A DNA stretch of 5,330 bases from Nitrososphaerota archaeon (GCA_027886785.1 JAPCJV010000163.1:1-5330); one strand, 5' to 3'; counted from the stretch's first letter, positions 1-5,060 are shown. Notes: generated by a model from the letters alone, not told the origin. Translations and numbers: made by a program.

Positions 1-483
1 CAAAGCAACGTGCGAGCTCAGCCCTGTCCACGTACCGAAGAACTTGGTGGGTTGCAAATTGGCGACGCCAGTGGATTCCTCCAGATCGCCGATGAACTCT
101 TGGGAAAGAGAAGGATCAATTGCGTTCGCAGAAACGACGTCTGCATTTTTCTTGATTTGAGAGATCGCTTCAACGCTTTTTTTCCTGACTAAGATCTGTT
201 CTAGGCTCTTCACTTGATTTTCAAAGATCATGCTTCCCAAGGGGGTGTGTTTGTACTCGCCTTCATTTTTGAAAACGAGTCCCAGGTCAACGAGTTCTTT
301 CAGTCTTCCGTAGTACCTCTTTTTCGTGAATTGGTGTTTTTCCAGTACGCTTGTTGAAGCGTCTATTCCTTCCGCTGCGAGATTAAAGATCCTGAGAGAA
401 TCAGTATTGGAAAGAGCGGAATGAATGTCCCTGACTTTAGCTTGAACTTCGTGGGAACTAGGTGGAGTACTATCCTGTGACAT
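1..483 (-). CDS. Partial winged-helix transcriptional regulator (N-terminal part; continues past left edge)
   Basis: Reading the minus strand from the ATG at 483-481 gives 161 codons without a stop, running off the window edge, so the C-terminus is missing. Residues about 27-80 have the layout of a winged helix-turn-helix: helices around SLRIFNLAAEGID and SVLEKHQFTKKRYYGRLKEL (recognition-helix-like), then LVDLGLVFKNEGEYKHTPLG, a typical wing hairpin followed by the TPLG turn seen in archaeal wHTH proteins. From about residue 85 an amphipathic helix (SLEQILVRKKSVEAISQIKK) leads to a second domain that I do not recognise. No enzyme motif is visible. The gene is divergent from the REase-like gene at 622, with a TATA-like box about 28 bp before its ATG, suggesting a nearly leaderless mRNA. 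The regulator call rests on fold-like pattern only; its targets and ligand are unknown. Confidence 0.75.
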   Translation of the reverse strand, partial: MSQDSTPPSSHEVQAKVRDIHSALSNTDSLRIFNLAAEGIDASTSVLEKHQFTKKRYYGRLKELVDLGLVFKNEGEYKHTPLGSMIFENQVKSLEQILVRKKSVEAISQIKKNADVVSANAIDPSLSQEFIGDLEESTGVANLQPTKFFGTWTGLSSHVAL

Positions 484-492
484 AGTTCCCAC
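451..492. repeat. Perfect 10-bp inverted repeat across the regulator start codon
   Basis: GTGGGAACTA at 451-460 is the exact reverse complement of TAGTTCCCAC at 483-492, with 22 bp between them. The right arm ends at the start codon (483-481) of the left-edge winged-helix gene, close to the predicted transcription start. It could be an operator for autoregulation, or a 5' mRNA hairpin if transcription starts upstream of 492. A 10-bp match at this spacing is uncommon but could occur by chance in a window of this length. Confidence 0.4.
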
Positions 493-506
493 AAATGGAG
501 ATGCGA

Positions 507-516
507 ATGTATATGC
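507..516 (-). promoter_or_regulatory. TATA-like promoter element for the left-edge regulator
   Basis: On the minus strand this reads GCATATACAT, an A/T-rich box whose centre lies about 28 bp upstream of the ATG at 483. With the archaeal spacing of about 25 bp from TATA centre to transcription start, initiation would fall within a few bases of the start codon, so the mRNA is probably leaderless. No Shine-Dalgarno motif is seen before this ATG, which fits. Confidence 0.45.
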
Positions 517-572
517 AGTTTCACCATTTACAGAAAAACTAAACGCCCCGATTCTTGTATTCGGAATTCATA

Positions 573-581
573 GTTTAATAT
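573..581 (+). promoter_or_regulatory. TATA-like promoter element for the REase-like gene
   Basis: The sequence GTTTAATAT resembles an archaeal TATA box. Its centre is about 45 bp before the ATG at 622, predicting transcription start near 602 and a leader of about 20 nt, enough to carry the Shine-Dalgarno motif at 609-614. The mutual fit of box, leader and ribosome site supports the assignment. Confidence 0.5.
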
Positions 582-608
582 GACAACTATCCATTGCTTT
601 CTTTAGAC

Positions 609-614
609 AGGTGA
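609..614 (+). promoter_or_regulatory. Shine-Dalgarno site AGGTGA
   Basis: AGGTGA is complementary to the anti-Shine-Dalgarno end of 16S rRNA and ends 7 bases before the ATG at 622. It is the clearest ribosome binding site in the window and fixes the start of the following gene. Confidence 0.65.
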
Positions 615-621
615 ACAGAGA

Positions 622-1110
622 ATGGCGAGTTCAACTCCCGGCATTTCGGGCGAAATACTGAATTTACTCGACAATAGCTCGCCTTCCGATATACACGGAC
701 TGGAGGTATTGCGGATCAAGGAATTGTTGGAAGGATTTGGCTATGTCTGCAAGCCCAATGGTAAGCTGAGGGGGATCAGCGGTAATGTTCATGACTTTGA
801 TTTTGTTTGTACTAAGTTAGACACCGGTGAAAAAATGGTCCTCGATTCGATGATTACATCAGGGGACAATGAAGAAATGCTGGATGTCGAGATGGTCAAG
901 CTGCGACTCAAAACGTACGACTGTAGCCCGGACTCTTGCATCGTGATAGCCTCGCGCGTCAGTCCCTCGTTGAAACAGATGGCGATCCTGTACAGGATTT
1001 CGCTTATTGAAGCAAGCAGTGAAAGCAGTCCTTACGACCGACTGGAATCGCTTCTCAGGTTGCGCGACGCTGAATCCACCCGGAAAAACCCGCTGAGCGA
1101 TCTAGCCTAA
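622..1110 (+). CDS. Restriction-endonuclease-like fold protein, archaeal type (putative)
   Basis: A 162-residue soluble protein with an ATG start supported by AGGTGA 7 bases upstream. After a variable N-terminus, a helix (about 26-40) ending in LEGFGY leads into the signature GISGNVHDFD at 51-60 (G51, G54, H57, D60), then a strand with D75 (MVLDSM) and a long helix containing VEMVKLRLKTYD. The final strand-helix-strand SCIVIASRVSPSLKQMAILYRISLIE (106-130) has the 'predict value, then residue position, then cell-like I/E ending' layout of PD-(D/E)XK-fold proteins. From memory, this GxSGxxHxFD arrangement recurs in archaeal proteins annotated as restriction-endonuclease-like. I cannot see a clean ExK pair after D75, so catalytic activity is uncertain and a binding or structural role is possible. 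Its stop codon overlaps that of the convergent gene at 1107, next to a Cas4-like nuclease. Function is inferred, not shown. Confidence 0.8.
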   Translation: MASSTPGISGEILNLLDNSSPSDIHGLEVLRIKELLEGFGYVCKPNGKLRGISGNVHDFDFVCTKLDTGEKMVLDSMITSGDNEEMLDVEMVKLRLKTYDCSPDSCIVIASRVSPSLKQMAILYRISLIEASSESSPYDRLESLLRLRDAESTRKNPLSDLA

Positions 1111-1379
1111 GGACTTTCTTGCTTCAGATTCCGTAGGGCAGTCGCCACCCCGTTATCGAAAGCTGCTAACTCTCTAAAAGTACCCAACTTCTGCGCAAAA
1201 TATTCGTCCGCATCATCATAGAGAGCTTTCAAAAGAGAAGCTCTAATCGCCCAGCGTTCGATTTTTGCGTCAGTCAGAATCTTCATTAATTCACTGACCT
1301 TGGAGTTAGCCTCGTCCAGATCTTTTTGAGGAACTCCGTCCAGGGATAAGTTTCTCAAAGTATCTAGAATGCTGGCCAA
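1107..1379 (-). CDS. Small helical protein of unknown function, downstream of Cas4-HAD
   Basis: A 90-residue protein that I do not recognise. It is predicted almost entirely helical. Residues 20-40 (KDLDEANSKVSELMKILTDA) have heptad-like hydrophobic spacing and could form a short coiled coil, followed by a second helix around IERWAIRASLLKALYDDADEYFAQKL. There are no cysteines, no signal peptide and no membrane segment. The only in-frame start before the first ATG (codon 32) is the TTG at 1379, 20 bp after the Cas4-HAD stop, without an obvious Shine-Dalgarno, so the start is uncertain. Tight spacing suggests cotranscription with the nuclease fusion and possibly a partner role. Its TAG stop overlaps the TAA of the convergent gene at 622-1110. 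Confidence 0.65.
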   Translation of the reverse strand: MASILDTLRNLSLDGVPQKDLDEANSKVSELMKILTDAKIERWAIRASLLKALYDDADEYFAQKLGTFRELAAFDNGVATALRNLKQESP

Positions 1380-1399
1380 AGTACTAGATAAAACAAATT

Positions 1400-2716
1400 C
1401 TAAGCGCCACTTGACGTCTGCTTAGATCTTTTAACTTGAGCACCTTTCATAATCAAGGAGCTGGTTACTGCATCGCGGTCGAAGATTTCCACAACGTCGT
1501 AATTTACGCCCAAGCGAGACGCCCACCGCGTTTTGAATCGCCCGTCGGAATCATAATTCCCAGGCTCCCGCAAGATCAATTGAAAAATGGGTACGCCTAA
1601 ATTTGCGAGCCGTGCCCGCGTTGCTTCAAGAAGGCTGTCGCGCCTCGAAGAAGAAATTCCGATTGGCACCCGTCCAATTTTAACCTGGTCGTAAAGCTTC
1701 TCTTTGGCCAGAGGGATCAATACATCATATTCTATGTACTTAGGGCTGTCCAGCAATTCCCAGTACTTTTTCTTCGTTTGTTCATCATCAATATCTGATG
1801 GTCTGCTCGATGGCGGGAGGCCCAGTTCTTGGAGTATGACTCGCTTCTTTTCGGAAGTGTCTAGTATAATACTCTCTAAATCGAAAAGGGCGATCTTCGA
1901 ACCCGGTGTGATCGAATCAATCAGATAGGGGTTGCACGTTTCGATGTACGCGCACCGTTCGCACTGTTGATAGTCTCTGATCGTTGAAGCCTCTTTTTGT
2001 GGTAATCCTCCTGTCTTGAGGGCTTCGTGGAGTTCGAAGACCCGTTCTCTTAGGACGGTGCGCATTACATCGTCTTTTACGATGGTGAAACACTTGACCT
2101 TCCCCTCTCTCTTTGCCCAGTACAATAAAACTCCTAGGGGATAGTCCTGAGCTAGAAGGTAGGTGGACAGCTGGTAATAGTGTGACGCCCTAGGCTCGTC
2201 TGGTAAGCTCGAGGTGCTTTTTATTTCTAAAGGTACGAAGAGCCGGAATTTATCACCCGCCTTTTCGATTCTAATCAGGAGGAGATCGTCTATTCTTCCG
2301 TGGAGCTTTGCCTCCTCGCTGAACTCAAGATCGACGGCGACTTCGCTTCCTTCAACGGAGATCAATCCAGATCTGCGCAGGGCAAAAGCGATCAATTCAT
2401 GAATCGCTTTCCCTTCTGCGAAAATAGCAAGCTCTTCAGGAGTGGGAGGCTGCGGGGATAAGTACGAATAAGCCTGAGCTCTAAGGCATTTTTCAATCAT
2501 GCTTGGGTAGTACGATCCTAACCTGAACTTGTGATTTGCAGATTCTGCTTCCCACTCCGTATGCATTCCACTTTTTAGAGCATCTTCTATGGTGGAGGCG
2601 ATTGCCATCGGATCCGACAAAATCGTCGAAACCCATTTTTCGAATTTTTCTTTCTCGGCACTCGTCAATTCCATTGGGGATTCGGTCTTGTCGTGCAAAT
2701 AGTTGTCCAGTGACAA
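1400..2716 (-). CDS. Cas4-like iron-sulfur PD-(D/E)XK nuclease fused to a HAD-like domain
   Basis: A 438-residue two-domain protein. Residues about 65-265 carry the full Cas4/RecB-nuclease set: C77, the His motif EGKAIHE (H106), GRIDD (D143), PLEIKS (E164, K166), QLSTY (Q182, Y186), and a C-terminal cysteine group CERCAYIETC (C252, C255, C261). The four cysteines are the Cas4/AddB-type [4Fe-4S] ligands, and the acidic residues with Lys form a metal-dependent DNA exonuclease site. Residues 274-430 resemble a HAD domain: motif I FDLE (D279, with Glu at 281 instead of Asp), motif II near SSS 355-357, K395, and IFDRD at 411-415. HAD members include the DNA 3'-phosphatases of polynucleotide kinases, so end processing is conceivable. 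The TTG start at 2716 has GGAG 10 bases upstream and lies 22 bp after the zinc-finger gene; an ATG at 2674 (codon 15) is the alternative. No other cas gene is present, so a repair or defence role outside CRISPR is more likely than spacer acquisition. Confidence 0.9.
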   Translation of the reverse strand: MSLDNYLHDKTESPMELTSAEKEKFEKWVSTILSDPMAIASTIEDALKSGMHTEWEAESANHKFRLGSYYPSMIEKCLRAQAYSYLSPQPPTPEELAIFAEGKAIHELIAFALRRSGLISVEGSEVAVDLEFSEEAKLHGRIDDLLLIRIEKAGDKFRLFVPLEIKSTSSLPDEPRASHYYQLSTYLLAQDYPLGVLLYWAKREGKVKCFTIVKDDVMRTVLRERVFELHEALKTGGLPQKEASTIRDYQQCERCAYIETCNPYLIDSITPGSKIALFDLESIILDTSEKKRVILQELGLPPSSRPSDIDDEQTKKKYWELLDSPKYIEYDVLIPLAKEKLYDQVKIGRVPIGISSSRRDSLLEATRARLANLGVPIFQLILREPGNYDSDGRFKTRWASRLGVNYDVVEIFDRDAVTSSLIMKGAQVKRSKQTSSGA

Positions 2717-2738
2717 GCGCCGTTAACTCCAGAAGATG

Positions 2739-2867
2739 TTAGGCTCCCGAGGGTTTCGCATCGGGGGATTTAGTTTGGTCTTTAGAATGGCTCAGAACGT
2801 GATTAATTATCTCATCCATCGGAAAAGCCTGTGAGCATTGCGGGCAAATAACCAGCTGTTTTTTCAA
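2739..2867 (-). CDS. 42-residue C2H2 zinc-finger protein
   Basis: A very small gene in the gap between the amidohydrolase and the Cas4-HAD fusion. It encodes 42 residues: KKQLVICPQCSQAFPMDEI followed by INHVLSHS and a hydrophilic tail KDQTKSPDAKPSGA. C8, C11, H23 and H27 give C-x2-C-x11-H-x3-H, one residue short of the classical C2H2 finger, with F15 and I20 in plausible core positions. It probably binds zinc and perhaps nucleic acid or a protein partner. The only upstream start is a TTG at 2867 (an in-frame TAG lies four codons before it; the internal ATG would delete the CxxC), with no strong Shine-Dalgarno. It starts 42 bp after the amidohydrolase stop and ends 22 bp before the fusion gene, which suggests cotranscription with the nuclease. 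A chance reading frame is not excluded, but the motif is exact and sits in otherwise empty space. Confidence 0.65.
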   Translation of the reverse strand: MKKQLVICPQCSQAFPMDEIINHVLSHSKDQTKSPDAKPSGA

Positions 2868-2909
2868 AGAAGAGATCTAACCCCTTTTTCTTAGACGTAA
2901 ATGATTCTC

Positions 2910-4103
2910 TTATGGCTTGCCAAATTCCAGGGCGAGTTTTGCAAGCGAGATCGACCCAAATTTTAGCACGTCCTCGTCCACTTTGAATTTGGAGCTGTGG
3001 TTTGGGTGTATACATCCCTTTTTTTCGTTTCTCGTACCTAGGTAGTAGAAAGTTCCGGGTGCCTTTTTGAGAAACCTGGAGAAATCCTCAGCACCCAGTT
3101 TGACATCGATCTCGTGGGTTTTCGTACCCTTTATCGTCTTCAGAATTTCAAACACTTTTTCGGTTGCTTTTTCGTCGTTGTACGTGACCGGGTATGCATC
3201 TTCCTTGAAACTCAACTCGTACTTTGCGCCGAACGCATCACATACAGCTTTAGTTATTTGAGAAACACTCTTTTTTGCAAGGGCTCTCGTCTTATCATTC
3301 ATAGTCCTAATCGTTCCCAGCAAAAGGGCATCGTCCGGAATCACATTATCCTTGGTACCTGCGTGAATGCTGCAGACCGAGACAACGAACGGTTCCACGG
3401 GATTGACAATGCGGCTGGAAATACCCTGAAGGGCGACGATTAGTTCTGCCGAAACGAAGATGGGATCAATGGTTTCATGAGGCCTCGATCCATGACCTCC
3501 CTTTCCGATTATTCTGATCTTGAACGCATTCGGGGCCGCCATGAACGGGCCCGGGCGGACTCCAAAAGTTCCGGAAGGATATTCGCCGCCGATGTGCAGT
3601 CCAAAAACGTAATCGACTTTTGGATTTTCCATAACCCCTGCCTCGATCATCGGCTCCGCTCCGCCCCTTCCTCCATCCTCTTCGGCGGGCTGAAAAAAGA
3701 ACTTGACGATGCCTGAAAGATCTGACTTGTGGTTTGACAGAATCTCTGCCGCCCCCAAAAGCATGGCAACGTGCGTGTCGTGCCCGCAGGAATGCATGAC
3801 GCCGGGATTTATGGACTTGAAGGGGAGATCAACATCTTCCGTGACGGGTAATGCATCCATATCTGCCCTCAGACCTATGACCTTGCCATTTTTCTCGCCT
3901 TTGAGAATCCCCATTACTCCGGTGGTCCCGCCGATCTTCGTCTTGACCTCGATTCCCAGCTCTCTAAGTTTCTCGGCCACCAACTTCGCAGTTCTTTCTT
4001 CAGCATAGGAAAGCTCAGGATGGGCGTGAATGTCTCTCCTCAGGGCGAGGATCTTGGGCTCGATTCTCTTTGCCTCCGCCTCGAGGTCTAATTGCTCAAG
4101 CAA
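2910..4103 (-). CDS. M20 family metallo-amidohydrolase (N-acyl amino acid / carboxypeptidase-type)
   Basis: A cytoplasmic 397-residue enzyme, full length for the M20D branch (IAA-amino-acid hydrolase, hippurate hydrolase, archaeal CpsA-type carboxypeptidase). It hydrolyses the amide bond of N-acyl amino acids or small peptides using two metal ions. Family landmarks are in order: LRRDIHAHPELSY at 21-33, GLRADMDALPV at 78-87, MHSCGHDTHVAML at 103-115 (ligands C106 and H108), FQPAEEDGGRGG at 137-148 (E141 catalytic base and E142 ligand), GLHIG with H170, the dimerisation-domain motif GKGGHGSRPHE at 200-210, LGAEDFS at 337-342, and the C-terminal HPNHSSKF with H369. The exact substrate cannot be read from sequence. 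No signal peptide is present. The start is TTG at 4103; no ATG or GTG lies between it and the upstream stop, and a TATA-like box sits about 32 bp before it. It is the first gene of a four-gene minus-strand run and is probably functionally unrelated to the nuclease genes. Confidence 0.97.
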   Translation of the reverse strand: MLEQLDLEAEAKRIEPKILALRRDIHAHPELSYAEERTAKLVAEKLRELGIEVKTKIGGTTGVMGILKGEKNGKVIGLRADMDALPVTEDVDLPFKSINPGVMHSCGHDTHVAMLLGAAEILSNHKSDLSGIVKFFFQPAEEDGGRGGAEPMIEAGVMENPKVDYVFGLHIGGEYPSGTFGVRPGPFMAAPNAFKIRIIGKGGHGSRPHETIDPIFVSAELIVALQGISSRIVNPVEPFVVSVCSIHAGTKDNVIPDDALLLGTIRTMNDKTRALAKKSVSQITKAVCDAFGAKYELSFKEDAYPVTYNDEKATEKVFEILKTIKGTKTHEIDVKLGAEDFSRFLKKAPGTFYYLGTRNEKKGCIHPNHSSKFKVDEDVLKFGSISLAKLALEFGKP

Positions 4104-4126
4104 TCTAATAGCAAATCCAGAATGTA

Positions 4127-4144
4127 CGAAATGTATTACTTTCG
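4127..4144 (-). promoter_or_regulatory. Probable promoter (BRE plus TATA) of the amidohydrolase gene
   Basis: The minus strand reads CGAAAGTAATACATTTCG. GTAATACA (4139-4132) is a TATA-like box and the CGAAA directly before it fits the purine-rich BRE that binds archaeal TFB. The box centre is about 32 bp before the TTG at 4103, predicting a leader of only a few bases. The CGAAA/TTTCG arms (4127-4131 and 4140-4144) also form an inverted repeat around the box, so a repressor could bind here. Confidence 0.5.
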
Positions 4145-4225
4145 AGTTTTATTTCGAAGGGATTTCTTCACTCATAGAGACGTGCTCTTCCCAATCCATT
4201 CTTCAAAACAAGGCAACTAAAACAG

Positions 4226-4241
4226 TATCCAATTTTGGATA
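4226..4241. repeat. 16-bp palindrome TATCCAATTTTGGATA, candidate operator
   Basis: TATCCAA at 4226-4232 and TTGGATA at 4235-4241 are perfect 7-bp inverted arms separated by TT. It lies in the intergenic space between the divergent amidohydrolase and zinc-finger genes, about 50 bp before the TATA-like box of the plus-strand gene. It has the size of a dimeric regulator site. It is not followed by a T run on the plus strand, so it is unlikely to be a terminator in that direction. Confidence 0.4.
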
Positions 4242-4280
4242 AAAACTTCCTTTCAGAGGATTTCTAATTCGGCAATTTTT

Positions 4281-4287
4281 CTTAATA
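4281..4287 (+). promoter_or_regulatory. TATA-like promoter element for the small zinc-finger gene
   Basis: CTTAATA, preceded by a T-rich stretch, is an archaeal-like TATA box. Its centre is about 28 bp before the GTG at 4312 and 37 bp before the ATG at 4321. Expected initiation near 4310 makes either a leaderless GTG or a 9-10 nt leader before the ATG possible. Confidence 0.5.
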
Positions 4288-4311
4288 GCCATTTCCGAAG
4301 AACGGTAATTA

Positions 4312-4539
4312 GTGTACAAAATGCCTGACGAATCGTCCCAGAAAATGGAAGGAAAAGCTGAGGTTTCTTACGAAGACGAGACAAATGAAGGGCGATTCGG
4401 AAGGGAGTTCAGGTTAAGCAAGAACAACTGCCCGCTATGCAGCTTTGTCCAGAAAGAAATGGATAAGGGAAACCCTCTTCCCATTGAAGAGTGGATCTAC
4501 CTATCTCATCTGAAAAATGCGCACGGTTTCGAGCCGTAG
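4312..4539 (+). CDS. Small C2H2-type zinc-binding protein of unknown function
   Basis: A 75-residue protein (72 if the ATG at 4321 is used; codon 1 is GTG). The first half is acidic, polar and probably disordered. The second half contains NNCPLCSFVQKEM and YLSHLKNAHGFEP: C40, C43, H66 and H71 give C-x2-C-x22-H-x4-H, a C2H2-like metal site with a long loop between the pairs. The SHLKNAHG helix resembles the second half of a zinc finger. It could be a DNA- or RNA-binding or protein-interaction module; nothing in the sequence gives a specific function. The TATA-like box at 4281-4287 and lack of a Shine-Dalgarno fit a leaderless or nearly leaderless mRNA. It is divergent from the amidohydrolase and convergent with the winged-helix gene at 4575, with 35 bp between stops. 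Confidence 0.75.
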   Translation: MYKMPDESSQKMEGKAEVSYEDETNEGRFGREFRLSKNNCPLCSFVQKEMDKGNPLPIEEWIYLSHLKNAHGFEP

Positions 4540-4574
4540 CCGGTAGTAGTTCGTCTCGACAAATGTTTGATTTA

Positions 4575-4868
4575 CTATCTTAGCGGCTCGTCCGGTTCTA
4601 AGCCTAAACCGGCCATGATTGAATCGACCTTTTCGAGAACTTCTCTGCCTCGATCTGTTGTCTGCATCGCGAATAACCCCATCTCGGAAGCGATTGCACG
4701 CATCAATCCTCTCCTGATGCAATGTCCAGTGAATCTCCTGAACTTTATTCCGTCGATTCGACAGTAGGTCATTATTTGCGAGGGCAACTTTGGTTCTTCG
4801 CAAAAGTAAAGCATCCGGACAATAATGTCGGAGTCACTCAGCTCTCCAAGATCTTCTTCCATGATCAT
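4575..4868 (-). CDS. Short winged-helix transcriptional regulator (ArnR1/HTH_45-like)
   Basis: A single-domain DNA-binding protein of about 97 residues. From the 4868 start, the core runs from SDSDIIVRMLYFCEE (first helix), through LPSQIMTYCRIDGIKFRRFTGHCIRRGLM (helix-turn-helix with basic recognition helix), to AIASEMGLFAMQTTDRGREVLEK (wing, then the TxxGxxxL turn and final helix). This 'LPSQIM..CRI....FRRF...' plus 'TTDRGREVL' pattern is typical of the compact archaeal wHTH family resembling ArnR1 / Pfam HTH_45. I prefer ATG 4868 because AGGAAG lies 8 bases before it. In-frame alternatives are ATG 4862, ATG 4886 and TTG 4931, but 4931 falls inside the likely TATA box. Its targets are unknown; it lacks a membrane segment or ligand domain. 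Confidence 0.85.
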   Translation of the reverse strand: MIMEEDLGELSDSDIIVRMLYFCEEPKLPSQIMTYCRIDGIKFRRFTGHCIRRGLMRAIASEMGLFAMQTTDRGREVLEKVDSIMAGLGLEPDEPLR

Positions 4869-4876
4869 AACTCTAA

Positions 4877-4882
4877 CTTCCT
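4877..4882 (-). promoter_or_regulatory. Shine-Dalgarno-like AGGAAG before ATG 4868
   Basis: AGGAAG on the minus strand is 8 bases before the ATG at 4868 and helps choose this start over ATG 4886 and TTG 4931. ATG 4862 would place the motif 14 bases away, which is too far. Confidence 0.4.
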
Positions 4883-4915
4883 GCATGAGACTAGGGGTCG
4901 ACGTACCAAGTCTCT

Positions 4916-4930
4916 CGATATGAATTATCA
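4916..4930 (-). promoter_or_regulatory. TATA-like region for the winged-helix gene
   Basis: The minus strand reads TGATAATTCATATCG, an A/T-rich stretch that could hold a TATA box centred between about 4919 and 4925. That predicts transcription start near 4893-4900, leaving a leader of about 25-30 nt with the AGGAAG ribosome site before ATG 4868. The exact box is ambiguous. Confidence 0.35.
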
Positions 4931-5060
4931 ATCTGATCCCCAGATTTTAGGATAGCGGTAACGTTCGAATGTTGTATGCGGACTGGAGTTTTTCGTCTGG
5001 AATATTTTTCCCCGGATTACGAGAATTATTGCAAAGCTTCCAACGGCGACTTTTGTTTTC

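Noticed and set aside
2746..2765. CCCGA/TCGGG stem with a 10-base loop as a terminator
   Set aside because: It lies within the zinc-finger coding end, the stem is only 5 bp, and no T run follows on the minus strand.
2812..3015. 67-codon minus-strand frame between the amidohydrolase and Cas4-HAD genes
   Set aside because: It overlaps the conserved C-terminus of the amidohydrolase in another frame and also covers the zinc-finger gene; its own translation has no recognisable pattern.
3477..4008. Two plus-strand frames opposite the amidohydrolase (3477-3716 and 3703-4008)
   Set aside because: Antisense to the highly conserved metal-binding region of the M20 enzyme; their translations look like mirror products of its codons.
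4149..4199. 16-codon minus-strand frame (MDWEEHVSMSEEIPSK) before the amidohydrolase promoter
   Set aside because: Too short to judge, and it ends before the predicted promoter, so it is unlikely to be a leader peptide of that mRNA.
4123..4218. 31-codon plus-strand frame in the divergent intergenic region
   Set aside because: It overlaps the amidohydrolase promoter and has no ribosome site, promoter or motif.
4501..4803. 100-codon minus-strand frame overlapping the winged-helix gene
   Set aside because: Arg- and Asn-rich translation in a shifted frame over a clear winged-helix protein; also runs into the convergent zinc-finger gene.
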